The notes under the pieces are model-generated. The model saw only the letters and a list, made by a program, of their open reading frames with translations, did no database searches and was not told the DNA's origin. From Chloroflexota bacterium (GTDB taxonomy: Bacteria; Chloroflexota; Anaerolineae; JACRMK01), in assembly GCA_016200765.1 (NCBI GenBank), contig JACQEC010000283.1, positions 1 to 8,313 of the forward strand: a stretch of DNA of 8,313 nucleotides, written 5' to 3'. Position numbers and translations under genes: made by a program. Within the stretch, counting starts at the first letter, position 1. Each line of letters opens with the position of its first letter. Positions 6,756-8,313 of this stretch are shown here, piece after piece.

Positions 6756-6833
6756 GAGACCGGTTCGCTCACTGCGCTGCGTGACGGGCAAGCGGGGATC
6801 AGGCAGAAGGGTCGGAGACGTGAGAGGGTCTGC

Positions 6834-6904
6834 GTAGGGGCGAAGCAGCGCGTCAGGCGGCGGTCTTGCAACGTGGTGATGTCCACGCGCGGCTTCGCCC
6901 GTAC
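6834..6904. repeat. 71-bp inverted-repeat element, 20-bp arms (18 of 20 matching)
   Basis: The left arm 6834-6853 begins GTAGGGGCGAAGC and the right arm 6885-6904 ends GCTTCGCCCGTAC. Compared as reverse complements the arms agree at 18 of 20 positions; the mismatches are at arm positions 4 and 14. The 31-bp centre contains a smaller CGTGG/CCACG pairing that runs into the right arm. There is no coding content. The size and form are MITE-like or REPIN-like, with no visible target-site duplication. Confidence 0.7.
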
Positions 6905-6916
6905 AAGCCACGGCCA

Positions 6917-6937
6917 GCCCCCGATCCAGTCGGGGGC
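6917..6937. repeat. Perfect 8-bp GC-rich hairpin, 5-nt loop
   Basis: GCCCCCGA (6917-6924), loop TCCAG, TCGGGGGC (6930-6937). It is very stable for its size. It starts 13 bp after the 71-bp inverted repeat and has no T-run. Confidence 0.65.
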
Positions 6938-7012
6938 CAGCCATGCGGTTGCCCCACAGCGTGCGGTGTGGCGGTTGCTCCGCCCCGACGAATCTGCGCT
7001 ATACCCGTATAG

Positions 7013-7096
7013 GGAGCGCAGGCTTCAGCCGGTCAGGATCAGAACCCGCTTCATTAGCCGGGTATCGCACACCCGTCCGGCTGAAGCCTGCGCTCC
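7013..7096. repeat. 84-bp inverted-repeat element with perfect 20-bp arms
   Basis: The left arm 7013-7032 (GGAGCGCAGGCTTCAGCCGG) is the exact reverse complement of the right arm 7077-7096. The 44-bp loop contains AACCCGCTTCA...GCCGGGT, which resembles a broken copy of the 6738-6755 palindrome. Just to the left, CTGCGCT at 6994-7000 repeats a segment of the right arm (7088-7094), so the left arm has two possible partners. A perfect 20-bp match is far beyond chance, so this is a real structural element, probably a short non-autonomous repeat. Confidence 0.88.
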
Positions 7097-7152
7097 AGCG
7101 GCCATTGGCGATGGGCTTGTCGTGATCTGGAGCGACTGCGCGTTTTTGCCAC

Positions 7153-7181
7153 TTGTATCCGCCCCCCAGCCGCGATATAAT
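7153..7181 (+). promoter_or_regulatory. Sigma70-type promoter of the S9 peptidase gene
   Basis: TTGTAT (7153-7158, 4 of 6 to TTGACA), a 17-bp spacer, and a perfect TATAAT (7176-7181). The predicted start near 7188 gives a leader of about 105 bases before the ATG at 7294. The exact -10 and ideal spacing in an otherwise GC-rich region make this the strongest promoter match in the window. Confidence 0.7.
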
Positions 7182-7193
7182 GCCGCCGTTGCT

Positions 7194-7226
7194 ATGCAAG
7201 ACGTGCTCGACGCGCCGCGATTGTAG
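7194..7226 (+). other. 10-codon leader ORF (MQDVLDAPRL), speculative
   Basis: An ATG at 7194, a few bases after the predicted transcript start, opens a 10-codon frame ending in TAG at 7224-7226, which overlaps the first bases of the strong hairpin. There is no ribosome-binding site, so it would have to be translated in leaderless fashion. The peptide has no run of one amino acid as in classical attenuators. It may be accidental. Confidence 0.2.
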
Positions 7227-7260
7227 ACCCGAAGGGTTTTTGGAAACCCTTCGGGTCTGC
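7223..7260 (+). repeat. Perfect 15-bp palindrome in the peptidase leader (hairpin)
   Basis: AGACCCGAAGGGTTT (7225-7239) pairs perfectly with AAACCCTTCGGGTCT (7244-7258) across loop TTGG. One G-T wobble and one G-C pair extend the stem to 7223 and 7260 in RNA. No T-run follows, so it is not a canonical terminator. It lies between the predicted promoter and the ribosome-binding site, so the mRNA leader would carry it. It could act on transcription or mRNA stability, or be a dispersed palindromic repeat that landed there. Confidence 0.85.
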
Positions 7261-7277
7261 GGACGCGATTTCCCCTT

Positions 7278-7283
7278 GAGGAG
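7278..7283 (+). promoter_or_regulatory. Ribosome-binding site GAGGAG of the peptidase gene
   Basis: GAGGAG lies 10 bases before the ATG at 7294 and fixes that start. Spacing is slightly long. It is the clearest Shine-Dalgarno sequence in the window and stands free of the upstream hairpin, which ends 17 bases before it. Confidence 0.7.
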
Positions 7284-7293
7284 TGGAACGCCC

Positions 7294-8313
7294 ATGACCA
7301 GTCCGATGCAACACCCGGTTACCCCGCAAGACCTGCTCAACATCAAAACTGTTACGGATGTCCAGCTGTCGCCCGACGGCCGCCGCGCGGCCTATGTGCT
7401 GACCGAGATTGACACGGCCAAGGACGAGTATCGCTCGGCCATCTGGGTGGCGCACACGCAAGGCGGCGCCACGCAGTTCACCGCCGGAACCAAGCAAGAC
7501 AGCGCGCCGCGCTGGTCGCCCGATGGCCGGTGGCTGGCCTTCCTGTCCAACCGCGCCGGCGACCGCGCCCAGTTGTACGTCATGCCCGCCGACGGCGGCG
7601 AGGCGCGCGTGCTGACCTCGCTCGATAACGGCGCGGGGCCAGCGGTCTGGTCGCCCGACAGCCAGCACATTCTGTTCGCGGCGCGGGTCATGCAGGAACC
7701 GCCGCCTGCGGACCCAGCGGCCCGCGCGCGCTGGACGCAGAGGCCGCGCCGTGTCACACGGGCGCAGTACAAGGCCGACGGTCAGGGGTTCACGTTCGAC
7801 GGCTGGAGCCACCTGTTCGTGGTTCCCCTTGCCGGCGGCAATGCGCGGCAACTCACGTCTGGCGCGATGGACAACGGCGCTCCCGGCTGGTCGCCGGACG
7901 GCCAGCAGATCGCGTTTAGCCGCCCGCGCGCCGGTATAACCGACTACAGCCTCTCGGATATCTGGACGATGAACGCCGATGGCGGCGGCGTGACGCCCAT
8001 CACAGAGGTTGTCGGGCGCGCGACATCGCCCAGTTGGTCGCCCGACGGCGCGTCCATCGCGTGCTATGGCACGGACGAGCAGGAGGCAGGACTAGGCGAC
8101 CCTCTCATTCGCGTGTGGATCATTCCGGCGGCGGGCGGCGCGCCACGCCGGTTGACCGAGCACTATGACCGGGGCGCGGTCTTACTGCCCCCGCCCGCCA
8201 CGGCGTTCGGGCCGGTGTGGTCTGCCGACGGCGCGTCTGTCCTGTTTATCAGCGCCGACTCCGGCAACACGCAATTGGTGCGCGCGGCGCTGGCCGATGG
8301 CCGCGTAGAGCCG
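7294..8313 (+). CDS. S9-family peptidase (prolyl oligopeptidase / acylaminoacyl-peptidase-like), N-terminal beta-propeller part, 3' truncated by window
   Basis: The frame is open from ATG 7294 to the last base, giving 340 codons without a stop. The start 'VTPQDLLNIKTVTDVQLSPDGRRAAYVLTEIDTAKDEYRSAIWVA' is typical of S9C-type peptidases. Beta-propeller (PD40/TolB-like) blades are marked by SPDGR (26-30), WSPDGRWLAF (74-83), WSPDSQHILF (119-128), WSPDGQQIAF (199-208), WSPDGASIAC (248-257) and WSADGASVLF (309-318). Several blades also carry a 'GGxxRxLT'-like turn (GGEARVLT, GGNARQLT, GGAPRRLT). The alpha/beta-hydrolase domain with the Ser-Asp-His triad would follow beyond the window, as such proteins are usually about 650-700 residues. 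No signal peptide is present, so it is expected to be a cytoplasmic exo- or oligopeptidase acting on short peptides. The gene has its own promoter and RBS. Without the catalytic half, a TolB-like non-enzymatic propeller cannot be fully excluded, but the N-terminal wording favours S9. Confidence 0.9.
   Translation, partial: MTSPMQHPVTPQDLLNIKTVTDVQLSPDGRRAAYVLTEIDTAKDEYRSAIWVAHTQGGATQFTAGTKQDSAPRWSPDGRWLAFLSNRAGDRAQLYVMPADGGEARVLTSLDNGAGPAVWSPDSQHILFAARVMQEPPPADPAARARWTQRPRRVTRAQYKADGQGFTFDGWSHLFVVPLAGGNARQLTSGAMDNGAPGWSPDGQQIAFSRPRAGITDYSLSDIWTMNADGGGVTPITEVVGRATSPSWSPDGASIACYGTDEQEAGLGDPLIRVWIIPAAGGAPRRLTEHYDRGAVLLPPPATAFGPVWSADGASVLFISADSGNTQLVRAALADGRVEP

Larger units (their letters stand above)
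6573..7152. other. Palindrome-rich intergenic region, no convincing gene
   Basis: These 580 bp between two divergent promoters contain no credible coding sequence. The open frames present are built of repeat arms and lack ribosome sites or family resemblance. The region instead carries a chain of hairpin or inverted-repeat elements (6704-6726, 6738-6755, 6834-6904, 6917-6937, 7013-7096) and an imperfect direct repeat: GTCGGGGACGTGAGGAGGT at 6606-6624 and GTCGGAGACGTGAGAGGGT at 6811-6829 agree at 16 of 19 positions. It looks like an accumulation site for REP-like or MITE-like short palindromes. No transposase is present in the window. Confidence 0.6.

Noticed and set aside
6704..7096. CRISPR array
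   Set aside because: The palindromes differ from one another and are not regularly spaced; there are no constant repeats with unique spacers and no cas genes.
6873..7226. Plus-strand 117-codon frame in the intergenic region
   Set aside because: It is composed of the inverted-repeat arms and has no RBS or domain; only its last 10 codons were kept, as a speculative leader ORF.
7223..7260. Intrinsic terminator
   Set aside because: The stem is strong, but no T-run follows and no gene ends just upstream on the plus strand.
6511..7293. Insertion sequence or prophage remnant
   Set aside because: No transposase or integrase frame or target-site duplication was convincingly seen; only short non-coding repeats are present.
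7192..7851. Minus-strand 219-codon frame opposite the peptidase start
   Set aside because: It is antisense to a clear S9 beta-propeller and has no support.

Overview
The window comes from a GC-rich bacterial chromosome, most likely Chloroflexota (an Anaerolineae-like lineage). This rests on gene style, not on a marker gene: an ECF sigma factor translationally coupled to a DUF5667/DUF5666-like protein with a long Thr/Pro/Glu tail, a MalT-type STAND regulator with a C-terminal SARP (BTAD) module, and intergenic DNA filled with short perfect palindromes.

Layout. Plus strand, 1-1289: the C-terminal end of a molybdopterin oxidoreductase of the polysulfide/thiosulfate reductase type, then an FmdE-family metal-binding protein 50 bp downstream; the pair probably forms one transcription unit. 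Minus strand, 6510 down to 1370: three regulatory genes in one direction. First is a 1072-residue ATPase-TPR-winged-helix-BTAD regulator with a good sigma70-type promoter. After a 96-bp gap come an ECF sigma factor and an ATGA-overlapping gene for its putative partner or anti-sigma protein. The plus and minus blocks converge at about 1290-1369 with no clear intrinsic terminator. Positions 6511-7293 form a 783-bp divergent intergenic region with two opposed promoters and at least five palindromic or inverted-repeat elements. Plus strand, 7294 to the end: the N-terminal beta-propeller of an S9-family (acylaminoacyl-peptidase-like) serine peptidase, cut by the window edge before its catalytic domain.

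How it fits together. The molybdoenzyme and the FmdE protein may be functionally linked (cofactor or metal handling). The minus-strand trio is a signalling cluster: a large nucleotide-dependent transcription activator beside an ECF sigma switch. The peptidase is a separate unit with its own promoter and an unusual structured leader. I see no defence system, CRISPR array, integrase, transposase, tRNA or rRNA. The most unusual material is the palindrome-rich intergenic region, the peptidase leader (promoter, 10-codon ORF, strong hairpin, RBS) and the anti-sigma-like protein that lacks a convincing membrane helix.
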